Positions 7,134 to 15,160 of a stretch of 21,240 nt of DNA are shown piece after piece. The notes under the pieces were generated by a model. That model ran no database searches. It saw nothing but the letters and a program-made list of their open reading frames with translations, and had not been told where the DNA came from. The stretch is from positions 1-21,240 of the IMG/VR virus record IMGVR_UViG_3300035698_012297; one strand, 5' to 3'. Position numbers and translations under genes: made by a program. This DNA is from a virus. Within the stretch, counting starts at the first letter, position 1, and each line of letters opens with the position of its first letter.

Positions 7134-7967
7134 ATGGCGGATTTTACAATAGCTCCAGATTATGTAATATTAGAAGAACCGGAATTCGATACTCAAACAT
7201 TAGAGTTTGAATCAGGTGCTAATCAACGTATACTAGGCAATCCAAATACTTTAAGTGTTTGGAGTTTGATATTTATAAGTAAAATACAAAGTGAGTTTGA
7301 AACTATACGTGATTTCTTTATTGCGAAAAAAGGATCTTTAACCGCGTTTACCTGGGACAATCCTTTAAATGAAACGTCTTATTTAGTTCGCTGTGCTGAT
7401 GATGATATTCAAATAAAATTAAAAGCGTATCAAAAATATGATATATCATTAAAATTCCATGAAGTAGTTTATTGGACAACAAGCACTACAAGCACAACAT
7501 CAACTTCGACTTCTACTACTACTACAAGCACTACGAGTACATCGACTTCGACTACAAGTACCAGCACTACTTCTACAACTACATTGACAAGTACAAGCAC
7601 TACTACTACATCGACAAGCACGACTACTACAAGTACATCGACTACTACTTCATCGACTACAAGTACTACATCAACATCGACAAGTACTACTAGCAGTACA
7701 ACCACAACAGAAACTAGCACTTCAACTACAACAACATCAACGACAAGTACAAGCACAACAAGTACATCAACATCAACGACTACGACAAGTACTACATCAA
7801 CAAGTACTACTTCGACAAGCACAACAAGTACGACAAGCACTTCATCGACAAGTACGACAAGTACTTCATCAACAAGTACGACAAGCACTTCATCAACAAG
7901 TACTTCAACAAGCACGACAACAACAAGCACGACAAGCACAAGTACAACAACAACTACACCGGCATAA
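7134..7967 (+). CDS. Minor tail protein, lambda gpM-like, with long Thr/Ser tail (copy 2)
   Basis: A 277-residue protein. Residues 1-114 form a domain paralogous to the preceding gene (VWSLIFISKIQSEFETIRDF, FTWDNP, YLVRC, VVYW). From residue 115 on it is a 161-codon tract of Thr and Ser with single Leu and Glu interruptions, ending Pro-Ala. The start is ATG 7134 with AAGG shortly upstream, in the 8-bp gap after copy 1. The two copies may occupy different positions in the tail tip, or one may be a displayed accessory; the sequence does not decide. The large tail would make more than half of the mature protein an extended, hydroxyl-rich polymer if it is not processed. Confidence 0.7.
   Translation: MADFTIAPDYVILEEPEFDTQTLEFESGANQRILGNPNTLSVWSLIFISKIQSEFETIRDFFIAKKGSLTAFTWDNPLNETSYLVRCADDDIQIKLKAYQKYDISLKFHEVVYWTTSTTSTTSTSTSTTTTSTTSTSTSTTSTSTTSTTTLTSTSTTTTSTSTTTTSTSTTTSSTTSTTSTSTSTTSSTTTTETSTSTTTTSTTSTSTTSTSTSTTTTSTTSTSTTSTSTTSTTSTSSTSTTSTSSTSTTSTSSTSTSTSTTTTSTTSTSTTTTTPA
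7476..7958 (+). repeat. Thr/Ser-coding minisatellite, gpM-like copy 2
   Basis: This is 483 bp of in-frame repeat with mixed Ser codons (AGC, AGT, TCA, TCG, TCT) and Thr codons (ACA, ACG, ACT). The last third contains a regular unit reading Ser-Thr-Ser-Ser-Thr-Ser-Thr-Thr. Only one Leu and one Glu codon break the Thr/Ser composition. Confidence 0.9.
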
Positions 7968-7975
7968 GGATTATT

Positions 7976-8587
7976 ATGAGGACATTAGATATTACTTTTA
8001 CAACATTAAAAAACATGCAGACCAGCAAACCTTTATTTTTATATACTATATATGAATATGATGGTACGAATAATTTTAATTTAGTTAAGTATCAAACTGA
8101 TGTAGTTTATAAGGGAATTACATATAGTTCGTTCCCTATTATCCATGAAACAATAGGTGAAAACAATACAGGAGAGATCCAATCAGTAACAATAACATTA
8201 TCAAATGTGTCCAGATTAATACAAGCGTATCTTGGAAGTTATGATTTCCGGAAAAAGAAAGTATTGATCAGGCGCGTATGGGCCGATGAACTTTTAGACG
8301 TAGATGCTTATTCAGATGATATTTATTACGTTGATTATTATACAGCCGATCAGAACAATGTTAGTTTCCACTTAACAAGCAAATTCGATATATTAAATCT
8401 TACATTACCGACGAGAAAGTTCTCACGCAACTATTGTTCTTGGAGATTTAAAAACGCTGAGTGTAAATATGCAGGGACTGAAGCTGCATGTGATAAGACA
8501 TTAAGAAGATGTAAAGAATTATCTAATGTAATTAACTACGGTGGTTTTCCGGCGGTACCGAGTAAAAGGATATTTGGAGCATGGTAA
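7976..8587 (+). CDS. Minor tail protein L-like, Fe-S cluster type
   Basis: A 203-residue protein with AAGGA before the ATG. The C-terminal part carries four Cys (C154, C163, C172, C179) in the arrangement YCSWRFKNAECKYAG...CDKTLRRC, then the NYGGFPAVPSKR phrase. This matches the lambda gpL family, whose C-terminal domain is known to hold a 4Fe-4S cluster. The N-terminal domain (GITYSSFPIIHETI, LSNVSRLIQAYLGS) is typical of the family as well. gpL forms part of the tail tip beneath the J hub. The order M, L, K, J that follows supports the call. Its stop overlaps the next start (ATGGTAA). Confidence 0.85.
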   Translation: MRTLDITFTTLKNMQTSKPLFLYTIYEYDGTNNFNLVKYQTDVVYKGITYSSFPIIHETIGENNTGEIQSVTITLSNVSRLIQAYLGSYDFRKKKVLIRRVWADELLDVDAYSDDIYYVDYYTADQNNVSFHLTSKFDILNLTLPTRKFSRNYCSWRFKNAECKYAGTEAACDKTLRRCKELSNVINYGGFPAVPSKRIFGAW

Positions 8588-8985
8588 AATCAAGCGATAT
8601 TATAAAAAAATACTTAGGCATACCATACAAACATATGGGCAGGACAATCAAGGCGTTTGATTGTTGGGGTTTTATTTTGTCAGTCTACAAAGATATTGGT
8701 TTTAATCTTTGGGATGTTGGGGAAAATTATGAAATTGGTTGGAGTAAAAAAGGTAAGAATTATTTTATAGAAAACTATTATAAGGAGTGGAAGAAAGTTA
8801 TTACTCCAAAATTCTTAGATATTATTTTATTTATTAATGCAAAAAATATAGCGCATCATGCAGGCATATACTTAGATAATAATAAATTCATTCATTGCTG
8901 CAGAGTTGGTACCGTAGTTACAAGAATATCTGATCCTTTATGGAAGAATAAAATAGAAGGGTATTATAGATTAAATGTCAAATAA
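8581..8985 (+). CDS. NlpC/P60 cysteine peptidase, lambda gpK-like tail protein
   Basis: A 134-residue single-domain protein. Catalytic residues of the NlpC/P60 fold are visible: C28 in FDCWGFI, H93 in HHAGIYL, and H105 in KFIHCC as the third residue. Such tail-tip proteins (gpK in lambda) are linked to tail assembly and local peptidoglycan cleavage during entry. It lacks the extra N-terminal JAMM-type domain that lambda gpK carries; it is the peptidase domain alone. The start overlaps the upstream stop by 7 bases, and the downstream gene begins inside its last codons. It is the only peptidoglycan-active enzyme visible in the window. Confidence 0.88.
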   Translation: MVKSSDIIKKYLGIPYKHMGRTIKAFDCWGFILSVYKDIGFNLWDVGENYEIGWSKKGKNYFIENYYKEWKKVITPKFLDIILFINAKNIAHHAGIYLDNNKFIHCCRVGTVVTRISDPLWKNKIEGYYRLNVK

Positions 8986-11900
8986 AATAATACAAGTTAG
9001 TTATATTCCGAACATACTATCTCCTGATAACAGGAAAAAAGTTAACTTCTTTTATGAAGAACATATGAGTGTTTTTAAGTATATAGAAAAAGCCGACTTA
9101 GGTTGTGACGCGTTTGAATGTAGAGTTATTGTTGACGGTGAACGTATAGATGATCTTAGTATAAGATTAATACATGGAAGTCAAATAATCGTTACGCCTA
9201 TAATAAAGAATCCTATTCAAGCAGCAGCTAGTATAGGTAGCGCTCTTTGGGCCGTAGTAACAAGTGCTGCGTTCCAAGCTTTTATCTTTGTTGCGTCAAT
9301 ATATTATGCTACTAGAAAACCAAAAGTACCAGATTCCGGATCTCAAGATAGTGATTCACCGACATACAGTTGGGACGGCACGCATTCAATACAGGAAGTA
9401 GGGGTACCTGTTCCCATAGTATATGGTTTGCATCGTACCGGCGGAAATATAATTACCGCTTATTCAGATAATGATGGTACGAAAAACTATCTTAATGTAT
9501 TACTTGCGGTTAGTGAAGGAGAAGTAACTGAAATATCTGATTTCTATATTAATGATAATCCGATTGAGAATTTTGATGGGATAACATCATATACAAGATC
9601 AGGCACTAATGATCAATCTGTAATACCAAACTTCAATGACACGCATGATGTTAGATCGGTTGATGTTAATTTAAATCAAAACGACTCATATGCATATACT
9701 ACTGAAAGTCATGTTGTTGAAGGCTTTCGTTTGCAGTTTAAATTTCCATCAGGATTATATGTTATTGATAGTAGCTCTGGTGATATTAGGGCTACTTCCG
9801 TTACTGTTAAAGTAGAGTACCGTGTTAGAAATACAGGAGCTTATACTGATTTAGGTTCAACTACTTTTTATGGTAAATCAAGGTCTTCAATTAAAAGGTA
9901 TTATACAAAGGTAGGCTTATCAGCTAATCAATATGATATTAAAGTTACTAAAACATCCGCTGATTCAGGGACTTATAGTATAGTTAATATGTCGTTACAA
10001 AGCGTGGATGAAACTACAACTTCTGATATTGCTTATGTTAACTCTGCTTTATACGGATTTAAAGCGCTTGCGTCTGACCAGCTATCAGGTGGTATGCCTA
10101 ACTTCACTTGTTTGGTTAAAGGTATTAAGATCAGCGCTCCGCAGATAATGAACAATGGCGTGCAAGTAGATTACGATGATTATTATTGGGACCCTGATGT
10201 CTCGAAATATAAATTATTTACTAATGAAAGAATATTATCATGGGATGAATCTACTTATGTAGATCAGTACTGTGCTAATCCTATTTGGTGCATAATGGAT
10301 TTGCTTACTAATACCAGATATGGTTTAGGCGAATATATAACTTCTGAAAATATTGATACAGATTTGTTTTTAGAAATGTCTAAGTATTGCGACGAACGCG
10401 CTCCTGACGGCGATGGCGGATATGAAAAAAGATTCAGAATGGACATAGTTATTGATTCAGCATCGAAAGCATTAGATTGGATCATGCAACTTGCCGCGAC
10501 ATTTCGTGGACTGCCTTTTTATTCCGAGGGTACTATTAAAATTAGAATAGATAAACCTGAAGACCCTGTTCAACTATTTACTATGGGTAATATCGTAAAA
10601 GATTCCTTTACTCAGAGTTGGAAATCAATTAAGGAAGTTCCAAATATTTGCAATATTAATTTCTTAGATAAAGATAAAAATTATAAACGCGATAACATAT
10701 CTTATACCGACGAGGATTCTTTAACTGCCGGTGATCCGATGCGACCGATAGCACTTAATGTATTTGCTGCTAGATTATCGCAATGTTTACGTGAGGCAAG
10801 ATATGCTTTGAAAGTTGGTAAGTATGTTAATAGATCGATTACGTTTCAAGCTGGATGCGATGCACTTGCTATTCAACCCGGCGATGTTATTAGCGTTTCG
10901 CATGATGTACCGCAATGGGGTTGGAGCGGTAGAGTCCGCAGTGCGATAGGAACTCAGGTAACTGTAGATCAAGACTTAACTATTAGCTCCGGGGTTGGAT
11001 ATACTTTACAGATAAGATCTAATATTGATGATTCGATTGAAGAAAAAACAATAACCAATGCTTCGGGAACAACTAATGTATTAACAATTTCATCCGCGTT
11101 TACAAGAACTCCAGCACAAGGAGATGTCTATGCGTTCGGACCAACTAATTCAGTTAAAAAAGACTTCAGGGTAATTAGTTTAGAACGCCGAGGATTAGAT
11201 AGGATTGAAATAACAGCTACGGAATATGACGCGCTTGTTTATGATGATAGCGAAATATCAAATCCTACAAATAATTATTCTTCTTTAGATTTATCGATTC
11301 CTTATGCGTCATCATTGGTTTTAACTGAACGATTAATTAAAATGGGTGACGGATCAATTGAATTAGGTATTGACGTTTGGTTTGATACAGCTAGTCAATC
11401 TAGTTATGTTCAAACTGCTAGATCATATAGAATATATATTTCTGATGATAATGGTAATCATTGGAGTTATAAAGGTGAAGTAGTTGATGGTTTCTATACT
11501 ATTATAGGTAACCTTCAAGACCTCCATCAATATAATGTCGCGGTAACTACAGTAACTGGATTTCAAGAAGAAAGCGCTATCGCGAATAGTCCTCAAGGGA
11601 TTATTACTCCAATAGGAAAATCTGCTAATCCTAGCGATGTCAGCTCTTTTCTTGTTAACCAAACCAGGGATTTTCTATCGTTTGGCTGGACGAAGATTAC
11701 TGATGTTGATGTTTGGGGTTATGAAATAAGAAAAGGCGATTCTTGGGATGGTGGTATTCTTGTTGTTGCAGGGCATAAGTCTGATAAATATACTACAAGG
11801 AATTTCCAAACAGGATCTGCCCAAAGCTATTGGATTAAAGCGGTAGATACGTCAGGTAACTATTCTGAAAACGCTACGGAAGCTGTAATAACTATTGATG

Positions 11901-12592
11901 TTATTCCGTTTCAAAACATTGTTCATTCTTACTCAGAACAAACAGCATGGGCAGGAACAAAAAGCGATACGGAAAAAAGTGGTGATAATTTAATCATATC
12001 AGCAGCGAAATTAACAGGAACTTATGTTACTCCAGAAAGAGACGAAAGCTATGTCGCTACATTCAGATTGCAAATCGACTCTACTACAGCTATCACGCAA
12101 AGCACTGCGTTTGATACAAGCGCGACTGCTAAGTTTGATGACGATGCGACAATAAGATTTACAGGTTCTGAGGCTCCTGGCGCAGCTACGTTTGAAATCA
12201 GAACTTCGGAAGATAACATCACATGGACGGCTTGGGCAGATTATCAGATTGGTGATTATAAATGCAGATATCATCAAATCAGAATGACATTAACCAGAGA
12301 AAGCGTTTCTACTGCTTTAATTTGTTCAGCGTTAAATTACTACGCTGATCTGCCTGATGTTGTAGAAAGAGGATCTGATTCTGTAGCGGTAGGTAATGAA
12401 GCTGTAGGTGTTGCTATCGTATATTCGAAAACATTCCACGAAACACCACAGATGATTGTAGAACTTGTCGGCGGTAATTTTGCGTATTACAGAACTCATT
12501 TTGCAAGTGAAACAGGTTGTACTGTTTACTTATTCGAAAATGACGGTACTGCTAAAGCAGGATCTTTTCGCTGGATTGGACATGGAGTTTAA
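8975..12592 (+). CDS. Tail tip/host specificity protein J-like with fused I-like N-terminus
   Basis: A 1205-residue protein. Residues 1-80 look like a small beta-grasp domain (FKYIEKADL, CRVIVDGERI, LIHGSQIIVTP). Residues 86-112 are a hydrophobic segment; this pair resembles lambda gpI placed in front of gpJ. From about 130 the J-type hub begins (VPVPIVYGLHRTGGNII, EGEVTEISDFYIND, NPIWCIMDLLTNTRYGLG). Fibronectin-III-like domains lie at about 780-985. A beta-sandwich with WAGTKSD, YVTPERD and WTAWADYQIGDYKCRYHQIR follows, and the C-terminal 75 residues (YSKTFHETPQMIVELV...FRWIGHGV) resemble H-type-lectin-like receptor-binding domains. It forms the central tail hub and probably contacts the receptor. 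Domain limits are estimates. Confidence 0.85.
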   Translation: MSNKIIQVSYIPNILSPDNRKKVNFFYEEHMSVFKYIEKADLGCDAFECRVIVDGERIDDLSIRLIHGSQIIVTPIIKNPIQAAASIGSALWAVVTSAAFQAFIFVASIYYATRKPKVPDSGSQDSDSPTYSWDGTHSIQEVGVPVPIVYGLHRTGGNIITAYSDNDGTKNYLNVLLAVSEGEVTEISDFYINDNPIENFDGITSYTRSGTNDQSVIPNFNDTHDVRSVDVNLNQNDSYAYTTESHVVEGFRLQFKFPSGLYVIDSSSGDIRATSVTVKVEYRVRNTGAYTDLGSTTFYGKSRSSIKRYYTKVGLSANQYDIKVTKTSADSGTYSIVNMSLQSVDETTTSDIAYVNSALYGFKALASDQLSGGMPNFTCLVKGIKISAPQIMNNGVQVDYDDYYWDPDVSKYKLFTNERILSWDESTYVDQYCANPIWCIMDLLTNTRYGLGEYITSENIDTDLFLEMSKYCDERAPDGDGGYEKRFRMDIVIDSASKALDWIMQLAATFRGLPFYSEGTIKIRIDKPEDPVQLFTMGNIVKDSFTQSWKSIKEVPNICNINFLDKDKNYKRDNISYTDEDSLTAGDPMRPIALNVFAARLSQCLREARYALKVGKYVNRSITFQAGCDALAIQPGDVISVSHDVPQWGWSGRVRSAIGTQVTVDQDLTISSGVGYTLQIRSNIDDSIEEKTITNASGTTNVLTISSAFTRTPAQGDVYAFGPTNSVKKDFRVISLERRGLDRIEITATEYDALVYDDSEISNPTNNYSSLDLSIPYASSLVLTERLIKMGDGSIELGIDVWFDTASQSSYVQTARSYRIYISDDNGNHWSYKGEVVDGFYTIIGNLQDLHQYNVAVTTVTGFQEESAIANSPQGIITPIGKSANPSDVSSFLVNQTRDFLSFGWTKITDVDVWGYEIRKGDSWDGGILVVAGHKSDKYTTRNFQTGSAQSYWIKAVDTSGNYSENATEAVITIDVIPFQNIVHSYSEQTAWAGTKSDTEKSGDNLIISAAKLTGTYVTPERDESYVATFRLQIDSTTAITQSTAFDTSATAKFDDDATIRFTGSEAPGAATFEIRTSEDNITWTAWADYQIGDYKCRYHQIRMTLTRESVSTALICSALNYYADLPDVVERGSDSVAVGNEAVGVAIVYSKTFHETPQMIVELVGGNFAYYRTHFASETGCTVYLFENDGTAKAGSFRWIGHGV

Positions 12593-12604
12593 TAAGGAGG
12601 ATTT

Positions 12605-12856
12605 ATGGCTAAGAATATAATACCGAATAAATTAATAGTTAACTACAACAACGACGGTACGTTTAGGGACGGTGTGATACAATATAGAGTAGAAGCAGGC
12701 GGAGCCTTAGATAATAATTTCAAGACGATCAGTATTAACGACGCAGGATTTAGCGTTCCACAATTTAACGCTGCTTTAACTAAGATTAAAGACAAGGTTA
12801 TAATCAGCGAGAAAGCGGACGGTCATGAAGAACTCAGTGGATCAATTAATAAGTGA
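12605..12856 (+). CDS. Small hypothetical phage protein after the J-like gene
   Basis: An 83-residue protein with a strong AAGGAGG site. I do not recognise a named family, but short proteins with a QYRVEAGG-like strand, a TISI strand and a C-terminal helix often follow J genes in phages with lambda-like tails. It has no membrane segment or signal peptide. It may be a small tail-fibre accessory. The next gene starts 32 bases before its stop, in another frame. Confidence 0.55.
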   Translation: MAKNIIPNKLIVNYNNDGTFRDGVIQYRVEAGGALDNNFKTISINDAGFSVPQFNAALTKIKDKVIISEKADGHEELSGSINK

Positions 12857-13121
12857 TAAGAAAAATCCTATTTGCCAAAGATGCAAAGAAGAAATAAAGT
12901 ATCCTGGTTATGTAATTATTGGCTGTGATATAATAACTAATAATAAAAAAGCAACGCAACTTTATACATGTCCAGAGCAAGTATTTAATTTTAATCAGAA
13001 GATAGTTATGCATGATTATTGCTGGATGCGTACGCTTAGAGAACACGGAACTCCGTTATATGATATTGATAAGTTAGCTAAAGAACATTTAAAAAAAGTA
13101 GGTGATAAAAATGGTATTTGA
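12825..13121 (+). CDS. Small Cys/His-rich protein, putative metal-binding
   Basis: A 98-residue protein starting inside the upstream gene. Candidate ligands are C17 and C20 (ICQRCKEE), C34, C49 (YTCPE), H63 and C66 (HDYCW). A CxxC followed by an HxxC suggests a zinc-finger-like fold, but the spacing fits no family I can name. The C-terminal region is helical and basic. The ribosome site is weak, so coupling to the upstream gene is likely. Its stop lies inside the start region of the collar-like gene (TGA at 13119-13121). Function is unknown. Confidence 0.55.
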   Translation: MKNSVDQLISDKKNPICQRCKEEIKYPGYVIIGCDIITNNKKATQLYTCPEQVFNFNQKIVMHDYCWMRTLREHGTPLYDIDKLAKEHLKKVGDKNGI

Positions 13122-13929
13122 TAAAACAAAACCAGAAAACGATATGTTGCTAATAAATTTTCCAGCAGCTTGTCGTATAAATTGGATCGCATTAGAAACA
13201 ATGACCGAGGCATCTTTGCTAATTAAGAACGCAAAATGCGCTGCTGATATGGGACTGGTTGATACAAAACTAGCGCAAATAGTTACTGCTTCAAAAGTAC
13301 ATGGCACAGCAATCACAGGATTAGCAAGTGTGCCGGCAGGCGCCGGAGCTTTACCTTCTGCTAATTCACCAAACAAGCTTGCTGCTGATAGTCTAGACTC
13401 GACACCTCAGTATTTAGATAGTTTAATTGATACAGATGATTTTGATATATCGGCTGGAGATCTATTACAATTAAAACCAGCAAAGGATCCTTTCCAAGTA
13501 GGTGATTTAATACCATCTACGGTTACTACAGCTAGAACTGGGTGGACTAATGTTAGCGTGACTTACGCAAATAAATTCATGCGGATTAGTGCTACACCTC
13601 TTACAACTGGTGGAGTAGATTCACATGTTCATACAGGACCAAGTCATACTCATCCTGGAGCAGCTCATACTCATACGCTTCCTTTTGGGAAATGGGCATC
13701 TGATCCTGATACGTTGTATGCTAATGAGGCAAATTTAACAGGACCAACATGGGCGGCTACTGACGGATATACTGCAACTCATTGGGACGGTTCGGGGGCA
13801 ACGGCTACAAGATTTGTGTCTGATTCTACAACTCCTAGTACAAGTGGATGTGCAAGTGGAACTGGAAATACAGGTTCAGGATCTAATGTCCCCATATTTG
13901 TTCAAGTAACTATTTTCCAGAAAAGTTAA
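13111..13929 (+). CDS. Tail collar/fibre-like protein with three HxH metal motifs
   Basis: A 272-residue protein. I choose ATG 13111 because AGGTG (13099-13103) sits seven bases before it; GTG 13102 lies inside that site. Residues 135-165 (VGDLIPSTVTTARTGW, YANKFMRISATP) and the His-rich stretch SHVHTGPSHTHPGAAHTHT resemble the tail-collar and short-fibre C-terminal domains of phages. The His pairs H172/H174, H179/H181 and H186/H188 repeat with a period of seven. In trimeric fibres such as T4 gp37, HxH pairs from three chains bind an iron ion. The end (NVPIFVQVTIFQK) is the usual collar finish. The N-terminal half is unrecognised. It is likely a fibre or collar of the tail tip. Confidence 0.75.
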   Translation: MVFDKTKPENDMLLINFPAACRINWIALETMTEASLLIKNAKCAADMGLVDTKLAQIVTASKVHGTAITGLASVPAGAGALPSANSPNKLAADSLDSTPQYLDSLIDTDDFDISAGDLLQLKPAKDPFQVGDLIPSTVTTARTGWTNVSVTYANKFMRISATPLTTGGVDSHVHTGPSHTHPGAAHTHTLPFGKWASDPDTLYANEANLTGPTWAATDGYTATHWDGSGATATRFVSDSTTPSTSGCASGTGNTGSGSNVPIFVQVTIFQKS

Positions 13930-13946
13930 ACAGAAAGGATGTTTTT

Positions 13947-14288
13947 ATGCGTAATATATTGACCGTGGTTAAAGATTGTTTTTCTAATAAAAGAATGGAA
14001 GGTATTAAAGAAAGAGTCTTTAAAAACCATGAGGTAGTTTTAGACGCGTTAGGTTCTACTATTGAAGGTGGAAAACAATGCGAAGGGTTAATGGGTGGTA
14101 AATGTATAGGAAAAGCATGTCAGAAATTTATGGAATGGCATGTACCGCAAGGAAAAGATAAGCCTGACATTGTTTATTGGAGATGCGCTTACGTTCAAAC
14201 TCCTATTTTACTTACAGAAGTAAATGTTAATTTACAAAGAATGATTACTTTACAGCAAAAACAAATAGAATCTTTAAATAAAGCATAG
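13947..14288 (+). CDS. Conserved four-Cys phage protein of unknown function
   Basis: A 113-residue protein with AAAGGATG before the ATG. The middle has C45, C53, C58 and C80 in the pattern CEGLMGGKCIGKACQKFMEW...YWRCAYVQTPILLTE. I recognise this as a recurring small phage protein type (CIGxxC, then a conserved Cys and a hydrophobic LL), which might bind a metal or an Fe-S cluster, but I know no function for it. A C-terminal helix (NLQRMITLQQKQIESL) may be a coiled coil. It sits between the collar-like gene and a membrane protein, where lysis-linked genes often occur. Confidence 0.6.
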   Translation: MRNILTVVKDCFSNKRMEGIKERVFKNHEVVLDALGSTIEGGKQCEGLMGGKCIGKACQKFMEWHVPQGKDKPDIVYWRCAYVQTPILLTEVNVNLQRMITLQQKQIESLNKA

Positions 14289-14312
14289 AAAATAAAAGAA
14301 AGGATTTATGTT

Positions 14313-14636
14313 TTGAACTATTTAGATCTCGCTAGATTTGTTAAAGAAGTGGGTATAAGCATCGGAGTCTTTATACTATGTTTTTGGATGGTTAAATTCG
14401 TATTGGAACGGATATCTTCCAATCAGGATAGGACGGATACTAATTTAAATAAATTCATGACTAGAGTCCGTGAAGAACACGATCATCATGATAAACTGCA
14501 TGAACAAGTTCAAGAATATAATTCCACACAGCACGCAGCAATTATGCTACAGCACGAGAAACTTCTTGAGCAGTCTAGAGACATTGTGGCTGCATTGAAA
14601 TCAATAAACGATAATCAAGGATCGCATCATGGATAA
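14313..14636 (+). CDS. Single-span membrane protein with coiled coil, holin-like candidate
   Basis: A 107-residue protein. The start is TTG 14313, placed 9 bases after AAAGGA; the nearby ATG 14308 is out of frame and closes at once. Residues 11-31 form one membrane segment (VGISIGVFILCFWMVKFVL), followed by a long charged helix rich in His, Gln and Glu (EEHDHHDKLHEQVQEYN). This N-in or N-out single-span plus coiled-coil layout occurs in some holins and in phage proteins of the late lysis region. No endolysin lies next to it. The gene overlaps the next start by 8 bases. Function is a guess; the topology is clear. Confidence 0.55.
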   Translation: MNYLDLARFVKEVGISIGVFILCFWMVKFVLERISSNQDRTDTNLNKFMTRVREEHDHHDKLHEQVQEYNSTQHAAIMLQHEKLLEQSRDIVAALKSINDNQGSHHG

Positions 14637-14895
14637 TTTAAAATATACATTAAGCCATGATCAATTCAAACGATTAGTTTTAGAGATTAAAGCAGTAAAG
14701 GCTTTTAATTATAAGCAGTATAAAAAATTAACTATGATATCAAATGTTTTACTGGAAGATGAAGACGATACTGAAAGCGTTAAATTATTAAGGGAGGTGA
14801 TGTCTTTTAATTACAAGCAATTCAAGAAACTTAATTTTATAATTAATGATATCGTCTTGTCTATGGATCCGGTAGCTAACCCAAAGGAGGAATAA
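14629..14895 (+). CDS. Small hypothetical protein with internal duplication
   Basis: An 88-residue protein whose ATG overlaps the upstream stop. Two helical units match: FNYKQYKKLTMISNVLL (residues about 26-42) and FNYKQFKKLNFIINDIVL (about 60-77), joined by an acidic linker (EDEDDTES). I know no family with this repeat. The charged helical design suggests a dimerising or coiled-coil protein, perhaps a partner of the membrane protein upstream. Confidence 0.5.
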   Translation: MDNLKYTLSHDQFKRLVLEIKAVKAFNYKQYKKLTMISNVLLEDEDDTESVKLLREVMSFNYKQFKKLNFIINDIVLSMDPVANPKEE

Positions 14896-14896
14896 T

Positions 14897-15133
14897 ATGA
14901 GTGGAATTTTAAAATGGATTAAGAAAAACATCGGCGCAATAATTGGAGTTGTGCAGTCTGTTCTTAAAGTAGTAGTAGAAATCTGCATGGTATTAACTCG
15001 CTTAGTTGTAGGTTTAATACCCGGCGATAAAGATGATAAAGCCGTTGCGGCTGTACAGAAATTCGCGCAAAAAGGATTAGATGTTTTACAAAAAATAAAA
15101 AACTGGCTACTAGGGATTGGATTTAAAATATAA
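14897..15133 (+). CDS. Small membrane-active protein, possible holin or accessory
   Basis: A 78-residue protein with a very strong AAAGGAGG site. Residues 9-42 are strongly hydrophobic (IGAIIGVVQSVLKVVVEICMVLTRLVVGLIP), and the C-terminal half is an amphipathic helix ending NWLLGIGFKI. It could be a holin, pinholin or another membrane-active late protein. It ends the co-oriented late operon, right before the hairpin at 15139. Confidence 0.5.
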   Translation: MSGILKWIKKNIGAIIGVVQSVLKVVVEICMVLTRLVVGLIPGDKDDKAVAAVQKFAQKGLDVLQKIKNWLLGIGFKI

Positions 15134-15138
15134 ACATA

Positions 15139-15160
15139 GTGGGGTCTGCAACGGCCCCAC
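15139..15160 (+). terminator. GC-rich hairpin at the end of the late operon
   Basis: GTGGGGTC and GGCCCCAC form an 8-bp stem (one G-T wobble) with the 6-base loop TGCAAC. It starts 6 bases after the last structural-module stop. The downstream T stretch is poor (GTAACTTTAC), so a rho-independent terminator is possible but weak. It may instead be a processing or partial attenuation site before the radical SAM gene. Confidence 0.45.

Noticed and set aside
7469-7939. 156-codon minus frame and a Tyr/Lys-rich plus frame at 7472-7693
   Set aside because: Both are reading-frame shadows of the Thr/Ser tract of the second M-like gene; no ribosome sites or non-repeat sequence.
13089-13376. 95-codon minus frame opposite the collar-like gene
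   Set aside because: Lies wholly opposite a supported gene, has no ribosome site, and its composition is that of antisense DNA.
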